Virus record (IMG/VR): IMGVR_UViG_3300021354_000012
Span: 1 to 41,949 of that record
Length of the DNA: 41,949 nucleotides
Strand: one strand, 5' to 3'
Source of the DNA: a virus
The notes beneath the pieces were generated by a model. It was not told the origin of the DNA. It saw only the letters and a list, made by a program, of their open reading frames with translations, and searched no databases. Both the position numbers and the translations under genes were made by a program. Shown piece after piece: positions 22,109 to 28,958 of the stretch (the stretch's first letter is position 1; each line of letters begins with the position of its first letter).

Positions 22109-22291
22109 ATGGAACTTGAAACCAAAACAGCAGAATTGCTCGTAGCCCTTGCCTCGGACGTAGTCTCTGACTACTATGACGTAGAAGATTGGGATGCGGG
22201 AATAGTCGCGGTCTTAGGACGTGCAATGGAACTTGCCACTGGCAGGACGCTTAAACCTTTGGAGGAAATATGGACTACAACGACTTCTTAG
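22109..22291 (+). CDS. Small protein, first gene of the plus early operon
   Basis: 60 residues, acidic and helical (LVALASDVVSDYYDVEDW, AVLGRAMELATG). The nearest Shine-Dalgarno-like sequence, GGGAG, is rather far from the ATG. Overlaps the next gene by 22 bases. Unknown. Confidence 0.5.
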   Translation: MELETKTAELLVALASDVVSDYYDVEDWDAGIVAVLGRAMELATGRTLKPLEEIWTTTTS

Positions 22292-22470
22292 TGCAATCAA
22301 TGCAGGCTGGTGCTCAGATGGACAATCAAGGCAACATCCAGCACACACCCGCATCCATTGCTACGTTTACAGCAAACCAGGAACATTGGAACTTGTTCAA
22401 CAATCAGGAGCCACCACGCATTCCTGTGTACGGTAACCCATCTTCTTTTTGGGATATCTTTAAGTTTTGA
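22270..22470 (+). CDS. Small protein, unknown
   Basis: 66 residues preceded by an excellent GGAGGAAAT. Gln/Asn-rich (MQAGAQMDNQGNIQH, FTANQEHWNLF). No domain. Followed by the structured region and terminator-like hairpin at 22492-22606, so it may be translated from a short early transcript. Confidence 0.6.
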   Translation: MDYNDFLVQSMQAGAQMDNQGNIQHTPASIATFTANQEHWNLFNNQEPPRIPVYGNPSSFWDIFKF

Positions 22471-22491
22471 TGGAACTTGGTGTATAGTTTG

Positions 22492-22606
22492 ATCTAACGC
22501 TTGGTCGCGTTATCTTCAGGTAAGACTTCACATGCATTCTGGCGGATACCTGTCCGTTCGACCAACTCTCTTGTCGGAGAGAGAATGCAGGTGAAGTCTT
22601 TTTTTT
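22492..22606 (+). terminator. Structured leader with terminator-like long hairpin
   Basis: A first hairpin TAACGC/GCGTTA (22495-22512) precedes a long stem pairing 22522-22540 with 22582-22600 (18 of 19 positions) and then eight T. The 41-base interior can form CGGA/TCCG (22543-22556) and CTCTC/GAGAG (22566-22581) or a competing CGAC/GTCG stem. It ends 9 bases before the ATG of the replication gene. It could terminate the short upstream transcript, attenuate the replication operon or release a small RNA. Confidence 0.65.
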
Positions 22607-22615
22607 GGACTAAAA

Positions 22616-23233
22616 ATGAGCATACGAATTAAGAACTGGTCTAAGCATCAGCATTTCAAAGACAGAACACCCCCATGGATAAAGTTGTATCGAGAAATCC
22701 TTGATGACCCTGATTGGCATGACCTTGATGGTGATGACGCAAAGTTGCTTATCGGCCTTTGGCTGATAGCAAGTGAGGATGAAACCCACCAAGGAACACT
22801 TCCAGACCTAAGAAAACTTGCTTTTCGGTTGCGTATGAAAGAAAGTCAATTAAATCAACAACTTACCAAGCTTTCACATTGGTTGATACGTGATGATATC
22901 AACGTGATATCAGATGGATGTCCAGTTGTCTCCCCAGAGACAGAGACAGAGAAGAGACAGAGTGCGAAATATGTCGATCAGGAAAACCAATTCAGTGAGT
23001 TTTGGGAACTCTATGGGAAGAAAACTGGCAAGGTTAACGCCAGAAGAAATTGGGATAAGTTGAATCCTGACAAACAACTTTTTGATGAAATTATTTCTGG
23101 ACTACGGATGTATCTTAGGTCTAGCAAAGTTTTGAGTGGTTATCAAAAAGATCCTGAGCGTTGGATAAAGGAACGTCTTTGGGAAGACTACGAAAATGTT
23201 TCTCTTGTTCCTCAGATAGCAGGTGCGATATGA
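22616..23233 (+). CDS. Replisome organizer / primosomal-type protein
   Basis: 205 residues. N-terminal winged-helix-like region as in phage replication proteins: KNWSKHQHFKDRTPPWIKLYR, then ALLIGLWLIASEDE-type helix and LRKLAFRLRM. A polar linker (about 105-120) is followed by a C-terminal helical domain FSEFWELYGKKTGKVNARRNW and DPERWIKERLWED, a pattern seen in DnaD/O-like proteins that load the helicase. It lies just before the DnaB-type helicase. Shine-Dalgarno is weak and close to the terminator U-run. Confidence 0.7.
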   Translation: MSIRIKNWSKHQHFKDRTPPWIKLYREILDDPDWHDLDGDDAKLLIGLWLIASEDETHQGTLPDLRKLAFRLRMKESQLNQQLTKLSHWLIRDDINVISDGCPVVSPETETEKRQSAKYVDQENQFSEFWELYGKKTGKVNARRNWDKLNPDKQLFDEIISGLRMYLRSSKVLSGYQKDPERWIKERLWEDYENVSLVPQIAGAI

Positions 23234-23559
23234 AGGGCCATGAAGGGATCATTCGTATGAGGATGAATGGCAAGAAACCTGCCATCGTATTCATCCAAGA
23301 AACAATGTACGCAACAGATTGGGAACAGTATGGAGACTATCCAACAGTTTGTATCAAACCGGATGAAGACCTGCATCTTCTTGATTTACGGTTTTTAGTA
23401 GGTCTGGCGGTATCGGTATCAACTTCCGAAAAAAACCGCTTAAACGCTTTCCAATCCATCTGCAAACAGTACTGTGACACGGTTGCGTCTTGTCTTGTTG
23501 TCCAGAATGAAGGGAAGAAAACTTTTACAACGATTGAAGGTGAGATATGGCACAGATAA
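23230..23559 (+). CDS. Small replication-operon protein, unknown
   Basis: 109 residues from the ATG at 23230 forming an ATGA overlap. A beta-rich start (GIIRMRMNGKKPAIVFIQET) with VCIKPDEDLHLLDLRFLVGL in the centre and a helical Ser/Cys-containing rest. It overlaps the helicase start by 13 bases. Position suggests a helicase partner; no signature supports it. Confidence 0.6.
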   Translation: MKGHEGIIRMRMNGKKPAIVFIQETMYATDWEQYGDYPTVCIKPDEDLHLLDLRFLVGLAVSVSTSEKNRLNAFQSICKQYCDTVASCLVVQNEGKKTFTTIEGEIWHR

Positions 23560-24524
23560 TTGATGACACAATGGATTTCTCTCAGTACATGAAAGAGACT
23601 GAAGAAAAGACAAAGGTAAAGGGTTCCAGTGCTTACATTGGTCAACTAAAGAACTCTTTGAGACTGAAGAAGCTTGTAAAACAGAACTTGCTTCCTTGGG
23701 AGAAAACCCATGAGAACTTTGCTTTTCGTAAAGGCGAAGTGACTTTGTGGTCTGGGCAGAATGGACATGGTAAGTCTCTCCTGGTGACAGAGGTTGCTAT
23801 TTCACTGATGGCACAAGGCGAGAAAGTCTGTATTGCTTCCTTTGAAATGAAACCTTACGTCACACTTCAACGTATGGCACGTATGTGGGTTGGTATGAAC
23901 CCGTTCAACCCAGAGTTCCAAGGTGAAGAAGGTTTGGCAGCATTGGATACGCTCTATGACCAGTTTGGGCAATGGACTGATAAGAAGCTTTGGTTGTATG
24001 ACCAGATGGGTACTGCTGATCATCGTATGGTTTCAGCCATGTCTCGCTACTGCGTGAAAGATTTGGGTATCACTAACGTATTCATTGACAACCTCGCCAA
24101 GTGCATGGAGACAGAGGATGACTACAACGGTCAGAAAGCTTTTGTCAACGAGCTGACTGCGATTGCACGGGACTACGATGTCCATATCCATCTTGTCCAC
24201 CATCTGAAGAAGCCGCAGAACGAAAATGCACTGCCTGACAAACACGACAACAAAGGGTCTGGTGCGATAACGGATCAGGTTGATAACGTGATGCTGGTAT
24301 GGAGAAACAAAGCAAAAGAGGATGACATCCGTAATGCGGGTAAGTTTTCCAAGTTTGCAAATGAACCTGACAACTACCTTCTTTGCAGGAAACAACGGAA
24401 CTATGATGGTAGCGGAGAAGGTGAACCTACGATAAAGCTTTGGTTTCACCGTGATTCACAACAGTATCAAGGTGATATCAGTCTGAAACCTCTACAAATG
24501 TGGAGTTGGCCTCATGTCTACTAA
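23547..24524 (+). CDS. DnaB-type replicative helicase/ATPase
   Basis: 325 residues. RecA-like core without the DnaB N-terminal domain: Walker A SGQNGHGKS (69-77), SFEMKP (99-103, H1a-like), Walker B VFIDN (178-182), HLVHHLKKP (215-223) and KGSGAITDQVDNVMLVWRNK (236-255) containing the expected Gly-Ser-Ala loop and Arg253. This is the Twinkle/DnaB-C-like form used by several phages. It unwinds DNA at the fork; the phage must rely on a host polymerase as none is encoded. Confidence 0.88.
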   Translation: MAQIIDDTMDFSQYMKETEEKTKVKGSSAYIGQLKNSLRLKKLVKQNLLPWEKTHENFAFRKGEVTLWSGQNGHGKSLLVTEVAISLMAQGEKVCIASFEMKPYVTLQRMARMWVGMNPFNPEFQGEEGLAALDTLYDQFGQWTDKKLWLYDQMGTADHRMVSAMSRYCVKDLGITNVFIDNLAKCMETEDDYNGQKAFVNELTAIARDYDVHIHLVHHLKKPQNENALPDKHDNKGSGAITDQVDNVMLVWRNKAKEDDIRNAGKFSKFANEPDNYLLCRKQRNYDGSGEGEPTIKLWFHRDSQQYQGDISLKPLQMWSWPHVY

Positions 24525-24963
24525 CAAATGGGAAGCATTGAAGACGTTTTACAAAAGCGTGGAATTCAACATCATGTCGGCTGGTAGAAATGAATGGGGA
24601 ATCCATCCGTATGAGTGGGAACAATTCACCACTATGACTCAGATTGAAGCATGGTTTTGGCAGGATGTACGCATAGCTGACATTGTTCTATACCCACAGT
24701 ATCCTGTTGACAGGTTTTTTGTTGATTTTGCAAACCCTGTCGCAAAAGTTGCAGTTGAGTGTGATGGGCGTGATTTCCATGTTGACAAAGAAAAAGACAA
24801 AAGGCGTGATGACATCTTGAGCGCAATCGGATGGAAGGTCTACAGGATCACTGGTAGAGATTGCCGTAAAGACTTCAATGGAAAGACAATGGAACGATCA
24901 GCATCTAGAAAGTTAGTTGACTACCTTGGTGAACGTCACAAAATTTCTAGGGCAGGGCAATGA
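24514..24963 (+). CDS. PD-(D/E)XK endonuclease (DUF559/Vsr-like)
   Basis: 149 residues. The nuclease core is visible: Glu45 in the first helix, VDFANPVAKVAVECDGRDFH with Asp71, Glu82 and Asp84, His89, then DKRRDDILSAIGWKVYRITG. Short and single-domain like Vsr/DUF559 nucleases. It overlaps the helicase by 11 bases and the methylase by 4, so it could serve DNA repair, recombination or a nuclease/methylase pair. DNA target unknown. Confidence 0.8.
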   Translation: MSTNKWEALKTFYKSVEFNIMSAGRNEWGIHPYEWEQFTTMTQIEAWFWQDVRIADIVLYPQYPVDRFFVDFANPVAKVAVECDGRDFHVDKEKDKRRDDILSAIGWKVYRITGRDCRKDFNGKTMERSASRKLVDYLGERHKISRAGQ

Positions 24964-25631
24964 CCTCTGGAGTTCTGGAACAAATGGCCTCACTAAAAAT
25001 TTTGATTGCTTGTGAATACAGTGGTCGTGTTCGGGATGCATTTCTGAAAAAAGGGCACAAAGTAATGTCTTGTGATCTACTACCAACTGAAGTAGAAGGA
25101 CCGCATTACCAAGGTGATGTAAGAGACATCCTGTATGACGGCTGGGACATGATGATAGGACACCCGTATTGCACCTACAACACGCTATCAGGCATAAGGT
25201 GGATGTACCACCCAGACGATACCGATTTGCCTGCTGAAGAGCGTCGTAGACATCCTCAGTACCCTAACCGTATGAATGATTTTCTTGAAGGAATCGACTT
25301 CTTTAAGACACTGCAAAACGCTCCAATAGAAAAGATTTGCCTTGAGAACAGTCAACCACATGGGATGGCAATGGACCACATAGGAAAGTACAACCAAGTC
25401 TTGCAACCGTGGATGTTTGGTCACCCAGAAGTGAAAGCCACTTGTCTATGGCTGAAGAACCTACTTCCATTGGTTCCAACCCATGTAAATGGTGGTGATC
25501 TCTTCTCTGAGGCTGCACCTGAAGAACGCAAAGCGGTGGTTCACTTCATGGCCCCAGGTGTTGATAGATGGAAAGCAAGAAGTCGGACTTACCAGTTCAT
25601 AGCTGATCAGATGGCAGAACAGTGGTCATGA
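24960..25631 (+). CDS. Small phage DNA cytosine methylase-like protein
   Basis: 223 residues. SAM-binding start ILIACEYSGRVRDAFLKKGH, then HPYCTYNTLSGIRW (68-81) where the normal Pro-Pro-Cys of motif IV reads Pro-Tyr-Cys71, then ICLENSQPHG and KATCLWLKNLLPL. These are hallmarks of small Dcm-like phage methylases. The catalytic cysteine is kept, but the Pro-to-Tyr change is unusual. Starts in an ATGA overlap after the nuclease gene. Activity is likely but not assured. Confidence 0.75.
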   Translation: MTSGVLEQMASLKILIACEYSGRVRDAFLKKGHKVMSCDLLPTEVEGPHYQGDVRDILYDGWDMMIGHPYCTYNTLSGIRWMYHPDDTDLPAEERRRHPQYPNRMNDFLEGIDFFKTLQNAPIEKICLENSQPHGMAMDHIGKYNQVLQPWMFGHPEVKATCLWLKNLLPLVPTHVNGGDLFSEAAPEERKAVVHFMAPGVDRWKARSRTYQFIADQMAEQWS

Positions 25632-25876
25632 AAATATTTTCAGAACTTAGGGTTTTCCCTAGTAAAAAAAGTAGTAATTCGACTATACTACGTTCAGGTG
25701 ATACGGAAATCTTAGAGATGGCACAGGCCAGAGAGATCTACATCACCTACTGTTTCACTAAGGACAGGATGCTGGCAAACAAACAATGCCAGTACGCTGC
25801 CAAGTGGTACGGTCAAGATGGGGCCAAGAGAATTCTTGGTTATTTGAAATTGATTTATAGTAAAGAATTGGATTGA
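25628..25876 (+). CDS. Small protein, unknown
   Basis: 82 residues from the ATG at 25628 in an ATGA overlap. Basic N-terminus, helical C-terminus (EILEMAQAREIYITYCF, CQYAAKWYGQDGAKRILGYL). Unknown. Confidence 0.6.
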   Translation: MKIFSELRVFPSKKSSNSTILRSGDTEILEMAQAREIYITYCFTKDRMLANKQCQYAAKWYGQDGAKRILGYLKLIYSKELD

Positions 25877-25878
25877 AT

Positions 25879-26067
25879 ATGAACTACGAAAATTCCCGCT
25901 GCAATACATTGTGGTACGGTCAAATGGAAGGGCACATGCAAGCTATTGGAAGCTTGATGATCCAAGACGCACTGACATACGCAGAAAAACATCAAATCGT
26001 TATGAACTTGATGTACATCCAGTCCTCCTGCGAAGCCATCACTAAACAACTCAAAGAAGCAAAGTAA
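25879..26067 (+). CDS. Small helical protein, unknown
   Basis: 62 residues from the ATG at 25879 (MNYENSRCNTLWYG); a TTG two codons earlier is not preferred. Rich in Met and Gln, all-helical (MQAIGSLMIQDALTYAEK). Unknown. Confidence 0.55.
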   Translation: MNYENSRCNTLWYGQMEGHMQAIGSLMIQDALTYAEKHQIVMNLMYIQSSCEAITKQLKEAK

Positions 26068-26074
26068 ATTCCTG

Positions 26075-26362
26075 ATGCAAACTGAAACTATGACTTGCCG
26101 TAAGTGCAATGAAATCAAGCCTTTGGCTTTGATGCGTAAGAAAGGGCAGGGAAAGTATGAACATACCTGCAATGCTTGCTCTGCTGCTCATAAACGTGAA
26201 TTAAGGAACAAAGTTGCAGCTTTTACTAAAGCTGTGGCGTTGGAAGAGGCAAAGGTTGTTAAGTATGAACCCAAGTACACCGTAACGACTTATGTCCCGC
26301 AAACAGTCTGGGTTCGCAATGGTGGACTTAAGCATATTAAATCTGTTGGTTTTCCATGTTAA
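26075..26362 (+). CDS. Small zinc-ribbon protein
   Basis: 95 residues. CRKC near residue 8 and CNAC near residue 32 (TCRKCNEIKPLALMRKKG, YEHTCNACSAAHKREL) form a CxxC-x20-CxxC zinc ribbon followed by a basic helix. This form is common in phage early operons and probably binds nucleic acid or protein. The Shine-Dalgarno is weak. Confidence 0.65.
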   Translation: MQTETMTCRKCNEIKPLALMRKKGQGKYEHTCNACSAAHKRELRNKVAAFTKAVALEEAKVVKYEPKYTVTTYVPQTVWVRNGGLKHIKSVGFPC

Positions 26363-26373
26363 AGGAGACTTGA

Positions 26374-26607
26374 ATGTCTAGAGAAGCAATTAAAGCAGTC
26401 ATTGATGAGTTTGGTGGTCAAAAGAAGATGGCAGTCATGCTAGGTGGTTGCCAACAACTGATGGCTAACTGGGTTAAGCAAGGGTACATGCCAATCAAGC
26501 ACGTTAAAAGCGTGGCAGCAACGACCAAAGTACCTTTAATTGATCTGGTCCATCCTGAAATTTATGAAATTATTAAATTGATTGAGAAACAAAATGCACA
26601 AATTTAG
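26374..26607 (+). CDS. Cro/YdaS-like HTH regulator
   Basis: 77 residues: AIKAVIDEFGGQKKMAVMLG, then CQQLMANWVKQGYMPIKHVK and LIDLVHPEIYE. This is the YdaS/Cro-like helix-turn-helix pattern, with the second helix pair at about residues 19-40. AAAGGAGACTTG precedes the ATG. No CI-type partner or integrase is present, so it is probably a timing regulator of early or late genes rather than a lysogeny switch. Confidence 0.75.
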   Translation: MSREAIKAVIDEFGGQKKMAVMLGGCQQLMANWVKQGYMPIKHVKSVAATTKVPLIDLVHPEIYEIIKLIEKQNAQI

Positions 26608-26887
26608 TACTGTCACTGGCGTTATTAGTCGTGATGTAGATGTTGAATATGATATTGACCAAGATGGAAAGTTTAAATACCTGTATGTCCTCATTTACTC
26701 GGAAGATGGGCCTGTGGATATCTCAACATATCTCTCAGCCGCTCAAATCGATGCCATTGAATATGAAGCTCAAATGCACTTCCGCGAGTATCACATGGCA
26801 CTTGCAGAAAAAGACATACTTGGAAAACACGCTGCTGACGATAGTATTTCTTATTTCGATGGCTACCTGCATCAGGTGGTGAAATGA
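26594..26887 (+). CDS. Small acidic protein, unknown
   Basis: 97 residues from the ATG at 26594 (MHKFSTVTGVISRDV), overlapping the end of the HTH gene by 14 bases. Beta-rich N-terminus (VEYDIDQDGKFKYLYVLIYS), helical C-terminus. Unknown. Confidence 0.6.
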   Translation: MHKFSTVTGVISRDVDVEYDIDQDGKFKYLYVLIYSEDGPVDISTYLSAAQIDAIEYEAQMHFREYHMALAEKDILGKHAADDSISYFDGYLHQVVK

Positions 26888-27099
26888 AACTAGGAGGGGA
26901 TCGTAACCAGTGTCAAGGTTGCAAAAAATACTTCAACAGTACTTTTGCTTTCGACAAGCACCGTCATGGTCAACATGGAGTTGATCGTCGGTGTATGACA
27001 ACAGAAGAAATGGAAGATATTGGGATGTTGATATCTTCTTCTGGATTCTGGATCACTGAGAAACGTAAAGAAAATACGATTGGAATTGATAATGACTGA
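26884..27099 (+). CDS. Small zinc-finger protein
   Basis: 71 residues: CQGCKKYFNSTFAFDKHRHG with Cys10, Cys13, His26 and further His residues (GQHG), then RRCMTTEEMEDIGM. A C2H2-like finger of a type frequent in phages (F-D-x-H-R-x-G...RRC). Likely binds nucleic acid. ATGA overlap at its start. Confidence 0.7.
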   Translation: MKLGGDRNQCQGCKKYFNSTFAFDKHRHGQHGVDRRCMTTEEMEDIGMLISSSGFWITEKRKENTIGIDND

Positions 27100-27280
27100 A
27101 AATGAATTTGATAAGGCATTTGAAGATATGGAACTGGACCATCTCTATGCGACCTACATTGAAGAGAATTGTGGCGGTGACCGTTTCATCACTGATGACA
27201 ATCTTGTAGAAGCAATGGAAGAAGGATATTTGCTTGACTCATTTAAAGAATCATTGGTGACTGTATGGAATACAAAATAA
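27092..27280 (+). CDS. Small acidic protein, unknown
   Basis: 62 residues from the ATG at 27092 (MTENEFDKAFEDMELD). Strongly acidic and helical with a Cys-Gly-Gly-Asp turn. A TTG start four codons upstream is possible. Unknown. Confidence 0.55.
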   Translation: MTENEFDKAFEDMELDHLYATYIEENCGGDRFITDDNLVEAMEEGYLLDSFKESLVTVWNTK

Positions 27281-27429
27281 ATACTGAATGGGTTTATCCT
27301 CCAATTCCCAACCGTAACTATGATTGGGCTGCAACTTTAGAAGGATATGAATCAGGAGACTATATTGGATATGGTCCAACGGAAGAAAAGGCTAAAGAAA
27401 ATTTAATTGAACAATTGGAGTTGACATGA
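27265..27429 (+). CDS. 54-residue protein, unknown
   Basis: Found in the gap before the Sak gene. Begins MEYKINTEWVYPPIPN and ends NLIEQLELT; the middle ESGDYIGYGPTEEKAKENL looks like the phage/host pattern 'gyGxTxeeAxxnL' seen in small proteins related to HicB-like folds. It overlaps the previous gene by 16 bases and the next by 4. Confidence 0.65.
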   Translation: MEYKINTEWVYPPIPNRNYDWAATLEGYESGDYIGYGPTEEKAKENLIEQLELT

Positions 27430-28094
27430 GCATTGAAAAATTACTTGCAACAAACGTAAACGCACACGTTGAGAAAAAAGTAAACCTGTCTTACCTATCA
27501 TGGGCATGGGCATGGGATTACGCACTTAGGGCTGATCCTACAGCTACATACAAGGTAGAAACCTATGAGGAACATGGTGCGAATGGTGCTCGTCGTACAG
27601 TGCCATACATGTCTATCAATGGCACTTGTATGGTATGGGTTACCGTGACCATCTTTGGCAAAGCAATGACTTGCCAATTACCAGTAATGGACCATCGTAA
27701 TAAAGCAGTACCTGATCCTGATGCTTTCCAAGTCAATACAGCAATCATGCGTTGTATGACCAAAGCACTCAGCTTACATGGTCTTGGTTTGTATATTTAT
27801 AGCGGTGAAGATTTGCCATCCCCCTATGAAAAATTTGTACCCAAAGAAGAAAAAGAAACCCCTGCTCCCAAACTAGCAGCAATGGACGGTATAGGAGACG
27901 ATCTTCCAAAAGAGGACAAAGAGTACCTACTAGACCTTGCAGCGTCTGCTACAGAGTTGGTAGAGGCTGGAAAGGCTATTAACGCACTAACCATGTTGCG
28001 TGAACAGAACTTGGATGCGGATGCACGTATCTTTGTTGACCGTCATCTTGCATCAAACATCAAAACCGCAATCCGCAAAGCAGGAGAGATATAA
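27426..28094 (+). CDS. Sak-type single-strand annealing protein (DUF1071)
   Basis: 222 residues. Family signature throughout the first 140: VNLSYLSWAWAWDYALRADP, ATYKVETYEE, PYMSINGTCMVWVTVTIFG, CQLPVMDHRNKAVPDPDAF, QVNTAIMRCMTKALSLHGLG and LYIYSGEDLP. The rest is a variable helical tail. These proteins bind single strands and anneal them, supporting recombination and concatemer formation. Paired with the SSB-like gene immediately downstream and RusA elsewhere. Confidence 0.88.
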   Translation: MSIEKLLATNVNAHVEKKVNLSYLSWAWAWDYALRADPTATYKVETYEEHGANGARRTVPYMSINGTCMVWVTVTIFGKAMTCQLPVMDHRNKAVPDPDAFQVNTAIMRCMTKALSLHGLGLYIYSGEDLPSPYEKFVPKEEKETPAPKLAAMDGIGDDLPKEDKEYLLDLAASATELVEAGKAINALTMLREQNLDADARIFVDRHLASNIKTAIRKAGEI

Positions 28095-28349
28095 ATGGCT
28101 CAAACATACGACAAAACAAATTCTGGTGCTATCTTTATCAACACCAACAGAAAGTCAGATACACATCCTGACCGAACAGGATCTCTGGACGTTGAAGGTG
28201 TGGACTACTGGATTTCTGGCTGGATGAAAAAAGACAAAGAAGGGAAACCTTACCTTAGTCTGTCCATCAAGCCTAAAGAAGAACAACCTCGTCAATCATC
28301 TGCTCCTACTCGCAAGAGTAAAAACGATGATTTTGATGTGCCGTTTTAA
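28095..28349 (+). CDS. SSB-like small protein (DUF736-like core)
   Basis: 84 residues. Core NSGAIFINTNRKSD, then VDYWISGWMKKDKEGKPYLS and LSIKPKE, a small OB-like pattern, followed by a disordered basic linker and the ending DDFDVPF, which mimics the acidic SSB tip (DDDIPF). It starts on the base after the annealing protein's stop. A role as single-strand binding partner or recruiter of host proteins through the tip is inferred. Confidence 0.65.
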   Translation: MAQTYDKTNSGAIFINTNRKSDTHPDRTGSLDVEGVDYWISGWMKKDKEGKPYLSLSIKPKEEQPRQSSAPTRKSKNDDFDVPF

Positions 28350-28358
28350 TTAAATAAC

Positions 28359-28406
28359 GGGGATGTTGTAAGCAGGTCGCTCCTGTTTCGGCTAACGCCC
28401 ATCCCC
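28359..28406 (+). ncRNA. Compact intergenic stem-loop
   Basis: GGGGATG (28359-28365) pairs with CATCCCC (28400-28406). Inside, AGC/GCT (28371-28373 with 28391-28393) and AGG/CCT (28374-28376 with 28382-28384) continue the fold. No U-run follows, and the next Shine-Dalgarno (AAGGA) is 8 bases downstream. It may protect mRNA ends or control DUF3310 gene translation. Confidence 0.45.
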
Positions 28407-28422
28407 ACCTTTAAGGATTGCA

Positions 28423-28704
28423 ATGACCGCAGATAAAGTTCAAATTGCAGGTACACATTACGTGGATCTGGAAATACAACCTTGGGAAGTTATTGAAAAG
28501 AATGGGCTAGGATTTTTTGATGGCAATGCTCTTAAGTACATCATGCGATACAAGAGTAAAGGAGGGGTAGAAGACCTCCGAAAAGCCAAGCATTACATTG
28601 AAAAATTGATTGAGATGGAAACTGCCATTACTGCAAAATGTGATGGGAAGGAACACTTGGTTGAATCAGTGTTTGCAAAGAACAAGGAATTTAAACTCAA
28701 ATGA
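28423..28704 (+). CDS. DUF3310 protein
   Basis: 93 residues with the complete family pattern: GTHYVDLEIQPWEVIEKNGL, then FDGNALKYIMRYKSKGGVED and LRKAKHYIEKLIEME. DUF3310 proteins occur in many lytic phages, often near nucleotide metabolism genes; their biochemical role is not established. AAGGA lies 7 bases before the ATG. Confidence 0.85.
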   Translation: MTADKVQIAGTHYVDLEIQPWEVIEKNGLGFFDGNALKYIMRYKSKGGVEDLRKAKHYIEKLIEMETAITAKCDGKEHLVESVFAKNKEFKLK

Positions 28705-28958
28705 AATCACAGCAGTTCATGGGGGCGGGGATGTTGTTGGATCGTCTCACAGCACAGGTAGGTGACCGAGATCAGGCAATCAAAATTCTCATAGAAAGAG
28801 GACATATGACTCCTGATCAAAAGTGGACACCTGAAGGTGCTAAACGCAATGCCATGACTGCTGCTGAAAGAGCAAAGGACCGTGCTTCAAGGGAAACAGG
28901 CTTACCTGTCTCACACTTCAAGTACGATCCTAAAACTAATAAAGCGACTAAGCGTTAA
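28701..28958 (+). CDS. Small basic protein, last gene of the early operon
   Basis: 85 residues: helical N-terminus (GAGMLLDRLTAQVGDRDQAI) and basic C-terminus (ASRETGLPVSHFKYDPKTNK). Its stop shares the palindrome GTTAAC with the stop of the converging late gene, so the two operons meet end to end with no terminator between them. Unknown function. Confidence 0.6.
   Translation: MKSQQFMGAGMLLDRLTAQVGDRDQAIKILIERGHMTPDQKWTPEGAKRNAMTAAERAKDRASRETGLPVSHFKYDPKTNKATKR

Noticed and set aside
28359-28409. tRNA-like element (7-bp acceptor-type stem followed by ACC)
   Set aside because: Only about 50 bases, no anticodon or T-arm signature; listed only as a structured element.
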